A stretch of 64,000 nt of DNA from Nyssa sinensis (taxonomy: Eukaryota > Streptophyta > Magnoliopsida > Cornales > Nyssaceae). This document shows, piece after piece, positions 49,222 through 59,455 of the stretch. The first letter of the stretch is position 1. Each line of letters begins with the position of its first letter. A program made the translations under genes and the position numbers. The DNA lies in assembly GCA_008638375.1 (NCBI GenBank), contig CM018051.1:33515740-33579739 (forward strand). The letters are read 5' to 3'. The notes beneath the pieces were generated by a model. That model did not search any database and had not been told where the DNA came from. It was given only the letters and a program-made list of their open reading frames with translations.

Positions 49222-49290
49222 GTGTTGATAGCCTAGTGGTAACTTTTTGGATAAAGTCTTTTGGGTCCATGGTTCAAGACTTGGTAAGAG
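49222..49290 (+). other. tRNA-like module in minus LTR 43541-49688
   Basis: The A box TAGCCTAGTGG (49229-49239) and B box GGTTCAAGACT (49271-49281) are 31 nt apart, followed by a T run (about 49292). A TA run precedes it. The acceptor arms do not pair. Antisense to its LTR. Confidence 0.5.
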
Positions 49291-49688
49291 AATTTTTTGG
49301 GTCTATTCTATTTTTTTTTTTTTTTGTTACTGTATTATATTGTATTTTAATGATCCCAAAACTTTCATTTTAATCTCCCAAAAGTCTTATAATTTTTATA
49401 ATAATCTTGATTAAGCAAACATTATTCATGTATCACTAGTCTTATCTAAGTACATTTCATGCACCAATTTTTCAAAATTACTCAAGTGTTAATCCTCGAT
49501 TAACACCAATCATAATTTTTTATCAAGTTATGACCTTTGACATTAAGTCACATTCTTAAAATTGATTGTCTCCAATTCATAGCTAATTGTTCTCATTTAT
49601 ACATTTGCTTGTTATTTATTTAAGTTTACTCTTGTTAATAACCACTGTTAACCACAATTATCCAATAATTAAGGTTCGGGGTGTTATA

Positions 49689-50013
49689 TTCTTTTCTCCT
49701 TTTGAAGAGTTTTGTCCGTAAAACTCAACTAATCTTATGGGAACTATTTGTATACTTCTGCCATTAGCATGCCTCCGTTGTATATTCCGATAACACTTGT
49801 TGTTTTCGGATTAAGAATGGTCTTGAAAGTCAAGTGTGTGGTCAGATAATTTTATTCTAACCATTAAGGTACATTGAATTTCTTTTATTCAAGTACTTGA
49901 TTAGTTTGCTTAATTTTGTCTTTTTATCGTATTCTCCTCTAACTGTAATTCCTCGACTCAAACTGGTCTAGTTTCATTGAGAATTAAGTTTCTTCTTAGT
50001 TTACGTGGTCCAT
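49689..50013 (-). other. Internal remnant of a minus-strand LTR element
   Basis: The reverse complement ends 'gacaaaactcttcaaaagg' then AGAAAAGAA, a polypurine tract adjoining the LTR start at 49688. The rest (to 50013) has stops in all frames; I see no recognisable domain. Element A inserted at 50014. Confidence 0.6.
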
Positions 50014-53000
50014 TGTAATACCCTGACCCGGGTTAGCACGTATATCGAGGTAGATCGGGTCGGGTAACATACAATCAGTTGTAAATCTGGTTGTTTAAGC
50101 TTTACATCATTATAACAAATGCACTATACGATTTTGGAATGTGAATATTATCAGTTATACGATCAGTGCCGGGCAATAGCCGGGTAACCCAGAAACAAGT
50201 ACCATAATGCGTGTAGGTATGTCGATGCATGCATGTGTACATGTACGTCAATGTATAGACAGTTAAAAATAAATGTATGTATATGTAGTTAAAACTAGTA
50301 TATACATATATATACGAGTATATATACATGTATAAAATGTGTACTTATATAGGTGTATATATATATATAGTATATTATACAACATGTATGCATGTATTAA
50401 AATATACCTATACAAGAAAACAAAGGAAGCTGCCAAGTGCATGCACTGTATGTTATGTGTGTAACAGTTTGTGTAATTGAGAGTGTGTTGGTATGTGTGA
50501 TATTTATATATATATATATACAAATATCTCAAGCCATAAATGCAAAGCTGGATTTGAAAAAGAAAATCAGAAAGTTAGGTCATGGAAAGGGGCTTTAGAA
50601 TCAGGAGAAACCGAAAGGAGAGAGAGAGAGAGAGAGATTGAGGCGGTGAGTGTGATCATGGTAGTGTATATATATATATATACACATCTTGTGTGGGATA
50701 AGAAAAATAGAGAGATTTAAAAGGCTGTGAATGCTTTCAAAGGTTGAGAAAATTGTTGAAAAGAGTCCGAAGTGAGCCAAGAGGAACACAGAAGTAGAAG
50801 AAGTGCACTGCACCAAAAAAATCAGAATTTAAAAGGTGAGTAGTTGTTTCTGTTTTAAAATTTTCTAGCATGATTCGTTTGATTCTGAATATAAGTTCTA
50901 AACAAGCATGAAACATAGATTCAGTAGCAAAAAGAATCATCTAAAATGATTCAAAAACCAGTGAGCAATCCCCAGTTACAGGTTTTAGGGTGTTTGAATT
51001 TCATTTTATATTTTATGCAGAAAATGTTAATTTAATGACCTAGAGGTGATCCTATAAGGTACAGAAATCAAACTGAAACCAAATTAAAGTGAACCAGTAG
51101 GATAAAGGGGTTGAAAACGGTAGAAACCAGGTCATCAGAGTTTTGGATTTTTCCATATTCGTGGAAAGTTAGTGATCTAAATGGAAAACTAAATTTAGAT
51201 TCATGATCTCCATAAAAAGATAAAGAAAACTGCATTGAACTAGGTAAAAAAACCCATCGGAAAACATTGGCCGTCACCGGAAGTGGTGACGGGGAACCAT
51301 CGGAACCCTACCGGCGTATTGCTAGGGAAGAAGGAGATTGTCTGAGCTTGGGTTCGGGTCATGGGTCAGATCCGGGTCAGGACCCAACCGAAACAGAAAC
51401 GGGTATGTCAAAACGGCGTAGTATTACTTAAGTTTAAAAGAATTTTAAATTGAATTGGGAGTGTTTGGTGACACAGATAAGAAATAGAAATTGAGACTGA
51501 AACACGAATAAGGATATTCTATCCCTGTTCCGTGGATATCTACTGTTTGGCTATCCTTAGTTAGGATAGGGTTTTCCAAAATTATAAATGAACCCAGAAG
51601 TTATGGAAATTGTAATTTGACCCTAAACTTTTAGTTATTATGATTTGACCCCAGAATAAAATATTAATTTAATTAAAAATAATGAAAAATTACAAAAATA
51701 TCACTAAGTCAAAAAGTAGTCAAACGGACTCCGATTAAAATAAAAGAATAGTGAAATTTTCTTATTTTGAGCATTTCGAAATCAACCGTGGAGTCCAATT
51801 TTTGAAAAGAGGTCTCGAGAAATGAGAACCTGTAAGAGTGCAAAATGACCATTTTATCATTTTTAGCACAGAAATACAAATTGAATTTCGCGAAAGCCTA
51901 AACTGACTTTCTTCGATATTCCGGACTCAATGGTTGCGTTTATTTTTGTAACAGAGGAACTTAAGATATAAAGGCATAAAATTTGATGAATAGCAAAATT
52001 CAAGTAGCGATAGACTGAAACGTGTTTCATGGATTTTAGGAACACGGAAGGGTAAAGAGAAGGCAGTCTAAATCCTTCAAGTTCATAGACGGTAAGAGGT
52101 AAGTAAAATTCGATTTCTGCATATGTTACATTCCAAGCCATGTCATAGTTCCTTGTATATATATTCTCTATTGTACTCTATATACACATACCAGTATTTA
52201 TTAGTCACATTGATATTGCCCTATCATGTGGGAACCAATTGTTGATTTCTACATATATCTCAATCATGATTGTACACTTGTGCATGAATTTTTTTTGTAC
52301 AGATGTATCTAGGGCCCTGAGAGCCAGACAATTTTATTCGAAGTAGTCTAGTAACCGTAGTTTAGCTAACTATCGTTACGTAAGATTTTCCTAGAACCAG
52401 TTATGATTCCATTATACTCTTCGTGGAAGATAGCATGATCTTGATATATTATTAGTACCGGATTTATGCCTAGTCACATCTCCATCTTATGTTATTTATG
52501 ACCTTCGGGTCCAGGTTCTGAGTGGAGCTGAATACGAGCTCAGGGGAGAGCAGTATATATACAGCCAAGTGGAACATTTACTACGTTGTTATGTGAGGCA
52601 TGGAACGTAGACTTACATTTTTAGATTGGTGCATTAGGCAACCAGGGGGTAGCCGGGCCCCACCAGTACCAGTGCATCTCAAATTTAATTGATATCACTA
52701 TCATTTATTGTTGATATTCATAGCTTGATCATGTTATATTATTATTCAATGATCATGAGATTTTTACAACTTTCAATACAATGCTTACATTTCATACTTG
52801 ATATAGCTTATGATTGTAGCAGTATGACATTGTTAGCATAACAGATTGATTTTCTTATCATTTGACTTATATCATCTGATATTGAATATATGTATTCGTT
52901 GATTGGCTAGCATTCTTTTATAACTTGTGCACATGGCAGAGTAAATGACTACTTACTGAGTTTTTATAGCTTATCAGATACTACACAACATTTGACTTGT

Positions 53001-53339
53001 AGGCACAGATATCGAGGACAGACCCTAGAGTCTGATAGCTAGGAGGTGGACATTTGCTTTTGAAGTTGCAGTGTAATACTTAGTACAGATAGGCTTATAG
53101 CTCTCCCACGTTATCTACGTCTTAGGGATGAACAGTTGTATTAAGAAATTTTGTATTTTGCATTTTGTAAACATTATATAAATCACATGCAACTTCTATA
53201 ATTTTTTTTTTTTACATTTTAGTTGTTGCATGTTAGTAGCACTGATTGTGTAGCAAGTTGAGACCCTTGGTTCGACAAGCAGCGTCGGACCGGGCGTCGC
53301 GACACGAGATCTGTATAGGGTGGGTCTCGGGTCATGACA
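50014..53339 (+). repeat. 5' LTR of element A
   Basis: TGTAATACCCTGACCCGGG to GGGTCTCGGGTCATGACA, 3326 bp. It has TA-rich and GA-rich (50617-50638) stretches in the first 700 bp, a GT-AG block (50836-52039), a 59 nt segment, and a second donor AGAG|GTAAGTAAAA at 52099. Confidence 0.92.
50836..52039 (+). other. Putative LTR intron (A)
   Basis: Donor AAAAG|GTGAGTAG; acceptor GGATTTTAG|GAAC; 1204 nt. The same layout is in A', A2, C and B. Splicing is inferred from sites and from the spliced-looking B copy. Confidence 0.5.
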
Positions 53340-53342
53340 GCT

Positions 53343-53354
53343 TGGTATCAGAGC
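53343..53354 (+). other. Primer-binding site (tRNA-iMet) of element A
   Basis: TGGTATCAGAGC, three bases after the 5' LTR end. Confidence 0.93.
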
Positions 53355-53495
53355 ATCCTAGGTAACACAGTGGTTCATGGGAGATAGACTAAGGTACTAG
53401 TATTATAGATGCCCAAGTAGAGTCAGTAGATAGAAACTGACATACAATATTAGACTCTTAAATATATGAAACTGATCTCTAACCAACTGCTGAAA

Positions 53496-54620
53496 ATGGT
53501 GCACACCCGTATTACCACACCACTAGATGAGGCTAATGCCCACATAGCACGTTTAGAGCAACTAATGGACAGGCTTATACAAAATACGCCTCAAAACCAG
53601 GCGGGTCCCAACACTTCAGCCCAACAAGAGCGACAGGCACCACCTGTGGCACACATAGTACGTGAGGAGAACGAGAGGGGTTAGGCACATCTTTACAAAC
53701 AGTTCCAAGCACTACGACCCTCTACGTTCGACGGTACCAGGGGCCTTACTTCAGCAGAAGAGTGGAGGCTTGAAATGGAAATGATCTTTGAGATAATGGA
53801 TTGTACCAGGGTACAGAGGGTAGCCTCTTCTACTTTCACTTTCAGAGGGATGGCTCACGAGTGGTGGCTACTACAGAAAGCCAGGGAGCCTCAGATGACA
53901 TGGGACCGATTCGTAGTGGTCTTCAATCAGAAGTACTTTCCCAGGGACGCCAAAGATTAAAGAGTCGCAAATTTCTTTGTCTTACAACAAGGGAACTTGA
54001 CGGTGGAAGAATATGAGGCCAGATTTACACAGTTAGTTAGATTTGCTCCTACTGTCTTAGAAGACGAGCACGAGAAAGCCCGTAAGTTTGAGGGCAGTCT
54101 TCGGTGGAATATTAGGGACAGGGTTAAACCCCTACAGTTAGCCACTTATGATAAAGTGGTGAGCATTGAAAAGATCATAGAGCAGAGTGGTGAGGAGTTT
54201 TCTAAAAGAAGGGCAAACCCAGTACCAAGGCCACCAGGAAGTCAGAATAAGGGGTCGATTGGGAGCCAGGGCAGAGGAATAGGACCTACCTTTACTTGGC
54301 CAGAAGTAGGATCAACACCTTGGAGTTCTGGACCCAGACCATCAAGGGTCAATTCCACTAGTGGGAGTGTAGTTCAATGCTCCACCTGCCACAGATGACA
54401 TAAGGGGCCGTGTCAGGTTAACTCTCGTGCTTGCTATTTGTGTGGTTAGGAAGGGCATTTCAAGAATAACTGCCCTCAGAAGACCCAGTCAATCGGGAGT
54501 ACAGCTGGTACCCCATTTACCTCAGCAGCCACGACTGCAGCTGCAGCACAGCCTCGAGGTAGTAGACAGAGAGCTGAGCCGCAGCGCTCAGAGAGGGTTT
54601 TTGCACTAACACTTAAAGAT
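53496..54620 (+). pseudogene. gag: gag of element A, broken by stops
   Basis: The start MVHTRITTPLDEANAHIARL fits Tekay gag; an in-frame ATG at 53466 is a less likely alternative. The retrotransposon gag domain follows (STFDGTRG...AEEWRLEMEM, then FRGMAHEWW and FNQKYFPRDAKD). The CCHC knuckle CYLCG...GHFKNNC is at 54432-54473, with a stop inside it. Stops near 53683, 53958, 54396 and 54447 are all in one frame, with no frameshift. Gag forms the virus-like particle and its knuckle binds the RNA. Confidence 0.85.
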
Positions 54621-56500
54621 ACACAGGCCACCACTTCAGTAGTCATAGGTACTCTTCATATTTGCTCCTAGCATGCTAGAGTACTCTTTGACACTGGCTC
54701 TACACATTCATTCATATCACCAGTATTTGTTGCTAGACTGAATATAGAAATAGCACCCTTAGGTTACATGTTAATCATTTTTATGCCTTCAAGAGAGTCA
54801 TTATGTAGCAATAATATATATCGAGCATGTAAGGCTCAGATCGGAGACTCACCTTTATTAGCCGATCTGATACCGTTAGATATTTGTAGCTTTGATGCTA
54901 TACTCGGTATGGACTGGCTAGTTGTGAATCATGTATCTATAAATTTCGTGGCCAAGACAGTCAGTACACATAAACCCGGATGTCCGAGCATCCAGTTTGA
55001 TGGGACAGGTGTAGCTACCCCACCCTATTTTGTATCTTCTATCCAAGCTAGACGTTTATTACATAAGGGCTGTCATGGGTTCTTATGTAGCGTTCTGGAC
55101 ACTCACTCACAACAGCCACCCTTAGATCAGATCCCCACTGTTAGAGAATTTCTCGAAGTCTTCCTAAATGACTTGCCAGGAATGCTTGTGGATAAAGAGA
55201 TAAAGTTTACTATTGACGTGCAGCTAGGTACCTCCTCGATATCCAGAAATCCTTACCGTATGGCACCAGTAGAGTTGAAGGAGTTGAAACTCCAGTTACA
55301 GGACCTATTAGAAAAAGGATTCATCAAACCTAGTTCTTCACCGTGGGGTGCCTCGGTGCTGTTTGTAAAGAAGAATGATGGGACCATGCGGTTATGTGTT
55401 GACTACCATGAGTTGAATAAAGTCACCATAAAAAAAAAAAATACCCTTTGTCAAGGGTAGATGATTTCTTCGACCAGTTGAAGGGAGCATAGGTCTTTTC
55501 TAAGATTGATTTGAGGTTCGGGTACCACCAACTGAAGGTACGATCGGCAGATATTGAAAAGATGGCTTTCAGAACCCGTTACGGTCATTATGAGTTCTTA
55601 GTAATGCCATTTGGGCTCACAAATGCCCCTGCTGCATTCATGGACCTGATGAATAGGGTTTTCAAGCCACATCTGGATGACTTCGTGATCGTGTTCATAG
55701 ACGACATCTTGGTTTATTCCAAGAGTCATGAGGAACATGAAATGCATCTGAGAAAGGTTCTACTGAAGTTGAGGGAGCAGAAACTTTACGCTAAATTTAA
55801 GAAGTGTGAGTTCTGGCTCCCTAACATAGCATTTCTAGGACATGTGATTAGTAAGGAGGGAATCTCTGTGGATTCCCAGAAGATCGAGGCAATTATAGAT
55901 TGGCCTCGGCCTACCAATGTCACGGAAGTGCGAAGTTTCATGGGATTGGCTGGCTATTACAGAAGGTTTGTCAAAGATTTCTCGAAAATAGCTATGCTAA
56001 TTATACAACTGACTAGGAAGGATGTTCCATTTATCTGGATATAGGAGTGAGAGAAGAGCTTCCAAGAGCTCAAGGACAGACTAGTCACAACTCCGATCTT
56101 GACAGTGCCAGATGGAACCGAGGGGTTCGTTATTTATAGTGATGCCTCACTGAAGGGCTTGGGATGTGTTTTGATACAGAGTGGAAGGGTAGTAGCATAT
56201 GCTTCATGTTAGTTGAGGCCACATGAGAGAAACTACCCGACACACGATCTTGAGTTAGTAGCCATTGTTTTTGCCTTGAAGATTTGGAGGCATTACTTAT
56301 ACGGAACGACGTGTGAACTTTTCACTGATCATAAAAGCCTCAAGTATCTGTTCACACAGAAGGAACTCAATATGAGACAGTGTCGTTGGTTAGAACTAAT
56401 CAAGGACTACGGGCTCAGCATTCAGTACCACCCAAGGAAAGCAAACGTAGTAGCTGACGCTCTTAGTAGGAAGTCATTATGGAGTTTGGCTTGCTTGTTG
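54621..56500 (+). pseudogene. pol: Protease, reverse transcriptase and RNase H of element A, broken
   Basis: The protease active site [13 protein letters not shown] is at about 54681-54719, intact. The RT starts near 55160 ([20 protein letters not shown]) and continues with [27 protein letters not shown] and the catalytic FIDDILVYS (near 55693). RNase H shows [24 protein letters not shown] and TDHKSLKYL and ends in [10 protein letters not shown]. Damage: a frameshift in the A run at 55429-55441, and stops near 54669, 55490, 56042, 56048, 56210 and 56507. All catalytic Asp residues that I can see are kept. Confidence 0.88.
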
Positions 56501-56527
56501 ACTACCTAGATAGAGATACTAAGAGAC

Positions 56528-57650
56528 TTGGTGGATATGGAGATAGAGGTAGTTCTGCCCAGCTCTGAGGCATTGTGTGCCAACGTCACAGTCAATTTAT
56601 CGATTTTGGATAGGATTAGAGAGCTGCAGGCCCAGGATGAGAAGCTTTCCAAACTTTGTCAAGAAGTTGAGTCAGGCATAGACTTAGAGTTTTCAGTAAA
56701 AGATGAGACGTTATGCTACCAAAGCAGGATCTGTATACCTAATGTGCCAGAGCTGAGAAGGGAGATTCTTCAAGAGGCACACAGTTCGAGATTTTCCCTA
56801 CATCTAGGAAGCACCAAGATGTATCACAATGTTAGAAGTACATATTGGTGGACTGCGATAAAGCGTGACATAACGGAGTACATAGCACAATGCACCAAGT
56901 GCCAGCAGATCAAGGTAGAGCACTAGAAGCCTGGTGGACTTCTATAGTCTCTACCTATTCCCAAGTGGAAGTGGGAACACATTACGATGGACTTTGTGTT
57001 AGGATTGCCAAAGACACCTAGAGGAAGTGATTCTATCTGGGTCATTGTTGATAGACTGACCAAGACAGCTCATTTCTTAGCAACAAAAATGGCACAGACC
57101 TTGGAAAAACTAGCGGAGTTGTATATCCGGGAAATAGTCAGACTCCATGGAGTCCCGGTATCAATCGTATCCGATAGGGATCCACGGTTTGTATCACAAT
57201 TTTGGAGATGCCTACAGCAAGCTATGGGCACAGAACTGAGTTTTAGTACAACATATCATCTCGAGACTGAGGGTCAGTCAGAGAGGACGATACAGACTCT
57301 AGAGGACTTACTGCAATTCTGTGTCATGGATTTCAAGGGGAGTTGGGAAGATTAGTTGCCACTGGTAGAGTTCACTTACAATAATAGCTTCCAAGCTAGT
57401 ATTGGTATGGCTCCATATGAAGCATTGTATGGCAGGAAATGCCGATCACCCTTATGCTGGGCAGAGGTGGGAGAGAAGAAGGTTTATGGGTCAGAGATAG
57501 TGGAACAAACTACAGGGAAGATACAGCTGATCAAACAACGACTACTAACGACTCAGAACTGATAGAAGAGCTATACTAGTGCTCACAGACGAGAGTTAGA
57601 GTTCGCAGTAGGTGACTACGTATTCTTGAAGGTATCACCCATTAGGGGTG
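56528..57650 (+). pseudogene. pol: Integrase of element A, broken
   Basis: The N-terminal zinc-binding HHCC part ends in CTKCQQIK (near 56900). The catalytic core has Asp in MDFVLGLPKT (56990-56992), Asp in SDRDPRF (57173-57175) and Glu in GQSERT (57281-57283), a complete DDE triad. The stops near 56924, 56945, 57353 and 57560 (two adjacent) prevent translation. The GPY-type region continues to about 57650, where small indels disturb the sequence. Confidence 0.87.
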
Positions 57651-57751
57651 TAGTGGCAAGAAGGGAAAGCTAGGGCCAAGATATATTGGACCCTTTAGGA
57701 TAAAAAAAAAAGGTCGGGCCAATAGCTTACCAACTTGCCTTACTTTCAGAG

Positions 57752-58025
57752 TTGTCACATGTACACAGTGTGTTTCACGTTTTGATGTTGAGGAAGTATG
57801 TACAGAGTGCAGATCAGATAGTAGAGCACGAGCCATTAGACGTCCAAGAGAATCTGAGTGACATAGAGCACTCAATGCAGATTCTGGACCGTCGAGACCA
57901 AGTTCTACGAAACAAGACTATCCCTTTAGTCAAAGTTCTGTGGAAGCATCATCAGATAGAGGAGGCTACTTAGGAGCGAGAAGATGATATACGCGCCAAG
58001 TATCCTCAGTTAATTTCATCTTAGT
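57752..58025 (+). pseudogene. pol: Chromodomain end of element A polyprotein
   Basis: It runs from VHSVFHVLMLRKY through VEHEPLDVQENLSDIEHSMQ and RNKTIPLVKVLW to EREDDIRAKYPQL. The Trp of the EEATWERE motif is a TAG stop (57971). It matches 8424-8729 of the A2 remnant closely. Confidence 0.82.
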
Positions 58026-58075
58026 AGATATGTTTTCCAACCAAGTGTGTACTAAGTTTGGGGACAAACTTATTT

Positions 58076-58089
58076 TAAGGGGGAAAGAA
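58076..58089 (+). other. Polypurine tract of element A
   Basis: The purine run AAGGGGGAAAGAA, ending at 58089, directly precedes the 3' LTR. Confidence 0.88.
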
Positions 58090-58485
58090 TGTAATACCCT
58101 GACTCGGGTTAACACGTATATCGAGGTAAACCAGGTAGGGTAGCATACAATCAGTTGTAAACTGAGCTATTTAAGCTCTACATCATTATACCAAATGCAC
58201 TGTACGATTTTAGAATGTGAACAATGTCAATTATACGATTAGTGCCGAGCAATAGCTGGGTGACCCAGAAACAAGCACCGTAATACGTGTAGCTATGTCA
58301 ATGCATGCATATGTACATGTACGTGAATGTATAGATAGTTAAAAATAAGTGTATGTATATGTAGTTAAAAACTAGTATATACGTATATATACAAGTATAT
58401 AAACATGGGTAAAATATGTACTTATATAGGTGTGTGTGTGTGTATGTATATATATATATATATACAGAGTATATTATACAACATG
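58090..58485 (+). repeat. 3' LTR of element A, first part
   Basis: It matches 50014-50390 of the 5' LTR with substitutions. It stops where solo LTR B inserts, after ACATG. Confidence 0.9.
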
Positions 58486-58901
58486 TGTAACACCCCGACT
58501 CTGTATAATTAATAATTAAATAATTAATTATTAATTAGTACCGGCTTAGGGAATAATTAAGGAAATTAACCTTAATCTCCCGGTGGTCACACTAGACCAA
58601 TAGAATGACAAAACATGTCCGAGAATAGGGTATAATACCCGAACCTAATTATCAATTAATTAGGTGAAATAATGTCAATTTAACACTGACGGAATTCGAA
58701 TTAGTTAATCCCGAAAATATCGAATGACTAATAAATGACACGGAACCTCTGACACTGAAGATAACGGAAATAGAAACTGACCGGAAGAAACCGCACCGAA
58801 AAAGGAGTTACGGAATGAAAGTTATGAGGCAAACATCAGAAACTGAATTAATGCGCAGCCAAACAGGGCCTTAGCCCAAATTGTGGAAAAATGACCAAAT
58901 T

Positions 58902-58982
58902 GGTGGTCAAGGGGAATTGAACCCTTGACCTATGGTGAGAATGAATTCCATCCAAAAAATTTACCAGTTAGGCTACCCATTA
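58902..58982 (-). other. tRNA-like module in solo LTR B
   Basis: The same A box and B box as at 17204-17284, diverged only outside the boxes. Antisense to the LTR. Confidence 0.55.
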
Positions 58983-59455
58983 CTTTGTGCATATGTATGC
59001 AACTTATTTGTATATAACACTGAATTGCCCCAACTTGCCACCCAAATGGACCAATGGGGTTTCATGCAGCCATATATGATATATATAATATGTAATATAT
59101 ATATATATATAGGCAGACTAAATCTGATTGGACCACCCTTTCCTCCAATGGGAGGCCATGCAACAAATTGATGTATAAATATATGCATATGTGTCTATAT
59201 GTATTATATACATATATGAGTGCTTGTGTCTCAGAATTGGAGAACAATTTTCTATGTGTGTGGGTGCTCGGGTAGAAGAGAATGGGTTGAGAGAGAGTCC
59301 ATATGAGGCCATGATGTGTGTTGACCATTGTGTGTCTTCATGTGATACACAAAGGAGGAGAGCTGTGCACAATGTGGCTAGACTGAGGGGCACAACTGCA
59401 CTGGAACAACATGCATGAAACCACAACCGAACCTAAGAGGGTCTGATTTTTAAAG

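Larger units (their letters stand above)
43541..49688 (-). mobile_element. LTR, minus strand, truncated at left by element A2
   Basis: The LTR start, read on the minus strand, is TATAACACCCCGAACC at 49688, next to an inverse polypurine tract. Family-C-like blocks follow ('actcacct' near 43811, 'gctgacgtcagc' near 45220). Solo LTR 46174-49064 is nested in it. The left end is cut at 43541, where A2's 3' LTR ends, so A2 inserted here. About 3.25 kb belongs to this LTR. Confidence 0.7.
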
